A stretch of DNA of 41,339 bases, taken from an uncultured Roseobacter sp. Its GTDB lineage: Bacteria > Pseudomonadota > Alphaproteobacteria > Rhodobacterales > Rhodobacteraceae. This document shows positions 41,071 through 41,339 of this stretch, in pieces. The DNA is taken from the NCBI GenBank assembly GCA_913054455.1, contig CAJXIL010000015.1:1-41339 (forward strand). Direction: 5' to 3'. The translations under genes were made by a program, and so were the position numbers. Below the pieces are notes generated by a model. That model had not been told where the DNA came from, searched no databases, and saw only the letters and a program-made list of their open reading frames with translations. The number at the start of each line of letters is the position of its first letter. The stretch's first letter is position 1.

Positions 41071-41339
41071 TTAACCTCCCACCAGCACGGTAAATTCACC
41101 CTTGATGATCAATCCGCCACAGGCGGCGTTATCCGTGATACGCGCTGCAGGCAGCTTATTGATCAACACCGTCGCAGAGCCCTTCACAATCGGATGCGGA
41201 GGCGCCGCCGTACACATATCGCTCAGTCGGGCTGCGGGCAGTTTGCCCACCAGAACCGTCACCGCGCAGGGTGGCATGATAGGAGTGGGAACCGGCAAGG
41301 CCGGTGGTGGAGGGATCGACGGCAGCATACATGCGTGCA
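41071..41339 (-). CDS. PAAR-domain spike-tip protein, 5' end outside window
   Basis: The frame is open past the right edge. An ATG at 41328 exists, but the codons before it read HAC, so HACM... continues the PAAR zinc motif (usual HxCP) and the true start is beyond 41339. About 88 residues are seen with repeated PAAR units: VTVLVGKLPAARLSDM, ATVLINKLPAARITDN and CGGLIIKGEFTVLVGG. PAAR proteins cap the VgrG spike and can carry effectors. It lies 7 bp before tagH, in the same operon. Confidence 0.88.
   Translation of the reverse strand, partial: HACMLPSIPPPPALPVPTPIMPPCAVTVLVGKLPAARLSDMCTAAPPHPIVKGSATVLINKLPAARITDNAACGGLIIKGEFTVLVGG

Noticed and set aside
1-41339. CRISPR array or tRNA/rRNA genes
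   Set aside because: No regularly spaced repeats with unique spacers and no tRNA- or rRNA-like segments were seen while reading the window.

Overview
The window looks like chromosome, or a large replicon, of a marine alphaproteobacterium of the Roseobacter group (Rhodobacterales). The evidence is GC-rich genes with alphaproteobacterial codon use, a TRAP transporter, a DUF2218 domain, an ArsJ-type arsenic operon and an HSI-I-like type VI secretion (T6SS) cluster. Genus cannot be fixed from sequence alone.

Layout. (1) 1-887: 3' part of a PfkB-family sugar kinase. (2) 888-1550: relics of IS3, IS30 and IS21-type elements. (3) 1611 to about 10050: a lower-GC block that reads like a small mobilizable replicon, apparently integrated. 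It carries a protein with two MarR-like halves, a ColE2-type replication protein (AEP primase-like core, PriCT, HTH), an unknown coiled-coil protein, a possible 35-residue peptide, a soluble FtsH-like AAA+/M41 protease, and a mobC-mobA pair. (4) 10283-13391: arsenic operon with a fused ArsR-ArsC, an ArsJ-associated GAPDH and ArsJ. (5) 13437-19325: a TRAP transporter (dctM-dctP-dctQ) with an ornithine-cyclodeaminase-family gene, divergent from an XRE-cupin regulator and an amidase. (6) 19499-25277: the homoprotocatechuate meta-cleavage operon hpaF-E-D-G-H-I behind a promoter bracketed by two similar palindromes; HpaI carries a C-terminal DUF2218 domain. (7) 25356-27426: two glycosyltransferases (GT2, GT25). 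(8) 27564-30795: nested IS debris around one intact IS3-family element, ending in a decapitated siderophore-type ABC ATPase. (9) 31008-31532: an exported, possibly ClpP-like protein. (10) 31669-41339: a T6SS segment on the minus strand, read as PAAR, tagH(FHA), tssK, tssL(OmpA), tssM, tagF, pppA.

How the parts work together. Many operon neighbours overlap by the ATGA pattern, which points to translational coupling (mobC/mobA, dctP/dctQ/ocd, hpaF/hpaE, hpaG/hpaH, tssL/tssM, tagF/pppA). The hpa genes would convert homoprotocatechuate to pyruvate and succinic semialdehyde. The ars genes would reduce arsenate and/or export it as 1-arseno-3-phosphoglycerate. The T6SS genes supply the membrane complex, a baseplate part, the spike tip and the post-translational threonine-phosphorylation switch. 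The least explained part is the rep/mob block with its soluble FtsH-like protease.
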